Notes under the pieces: generated by a model
What the model was told of the DNA's origin: nothing
Seen by the model: only the letters and a program-made list of their open reading frames with translations
Database searches by the model: none
Translations under genes and position numbers: made by a program
In this document: positions 63,940 through 64,000 of the stretch, piece by piece
Position numbering within the stretch: position 1 is the first letter of the stretch
Layout of the letters: every line of letters starts with the position of its first letter
Assembly (NCBI GenBank): GCA_964230215.1
Contig: CAXRGQ010000014.1
Span: 248,001 to 312,000, forward strand
From: JAUILH01 sp964230215
GTDB lineage: Bacteria; Bacteroidota; Bacteroidia; Flavobacteriales_D; JAUILH01
DNA: 64,000 bases
Direction of reading: 5' to 3'

Positions 63940-64000
63940 ATGAGGCATTTTATAGTATTAACGATTCTCCTTTTTTCCATTAAGGCTGGAGCTCAAACTA
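63940..64000 (+). CDS. N-terminus of a secreted protein, truncated by the window end
   Basis: An ATG at 63940 opens a frame that runs off the window edge after 20 complete codons. The visible residues (MRHFIVLTILLFSIKAGAQT) are a signal peptide with the GAQ cleavage-type ending. The rest and the function cannot be seen. Confidence 0.7.
   Translation, partial: MRHFIVLTILLFSIKAGAQT

Noticed and set aside
1..64000. tRNA, rRNA, CRISPR, insertion sequences and phage genes
   Set aside because: I saw no tRNA-like cloverleaf, no spaced direct-repeat array, no transposase or integrase motif and no flanking inverted repeats with target duplications.

Overview
The window is a gene-dense chromosomal segment of a Bacteroidota bacterium, most likely a free-living flavobacterium-like member of Flavobacteriales. 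The sequence evidence is: two PorP/SprF-type proteins each paired with a type IX secretion (T9SS) cargo carrying the type B (gliding-motility) C-terminal domain; TAnnTTTG promoter -7 boxes; almost no Shine-Dalgarno sequences; and lineage-typical genes (DUF4197, DUF5060, CotH-like lipoprotein, ComEC without its metallo-beta-lactamase domain, the zapA-rny group). Base composition looks AT-rich and even. I see no tRNA, rRNA, CRISPR array, insertion sequence, integrase or phage gene, so this reads as core chromosome, not a mobile island.

Layout. 1-5251: end of a phosphohexomutase, an outer-membrane protein, a PabA/TrpG amidotransferase and a CotH/beta-helix lipoprotein. 5252-8677 (minus): a DUF5060 glycoside hydrolase-like protein and murB. 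8784-11010: two overlapping glycosyltransferases. 11007-11702 (minus): ftsE. 11860-16744: a large TPR protein overlapping a beta-barrel protein. 16790-18569: a sugar aminotransferase and an initiating sugar transferase. 18566-19890 (minus): a SirB1-like protein and a small TPR protein. 20065-24134: PKD/type B cargo, its PorP/SprF partner and a cyclophilin lipoprotein. 24131-27068 (minus): a pseudouridine synthase, panB, and an ECF sigma factor with a membrane partner. 27367-32748: a lipoprotein, dnaK and comEC. 32735-35881 (minus): four secreted or outer-membrane proteins, three unrecognised, one with five tandem four-cysteine repeats. 35928-39693: a Rieske protein, nucleoside phosphorylase, DUF4197 lipoprotein, cinA and rpmB. 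39833-44665: aminopeptidase P, a CHAP hydrolase, bcp, recA and a TPR lipoprotein. 44714-57805 (minus): secreted proteins, a three-gene T9SS cassette (type B cargo, PorP/SprF, PorE-like protein), a TonB receptor, a CarboxypepD_reg protein and an M23 peptidase. 57933-61076: a coiled-coil protein, zapA, rny and a nucleotide-sugar epimerase. 61066-62122 (minus): three small proteins. 62268-63726: a thioredoxin-like protein and a Tat-exported asparaginase-family hydrolase. 63940-64000: the start of a further secreted protein.

How the genes fit together. Cell-envelope work dominates: glycan synthesis (mutase, aminotransferase, sugar transferase, glycosyltransferases, epimerase), wall synthesis and hydrolysis (MurB, CHAP, M23), T9SS display, and many lipoproteins and barrels. 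Housekeeping genes (dnaK, recA, rny, rpmB, panB) lie between them. Two window-wide patterns stand out. Eight of the nine convergent gene pairs abut or overlap at their stop codons. Seven genes have an exact TAnnTTTG box only 4-5 bases before the chosen ATG, which suggests leaderless or near-leaderless mRNAs. The best candidate for undescribed biology is the secreted-protein cluster at 32735-35881; nothing in the window is an obvious dramatic new system.
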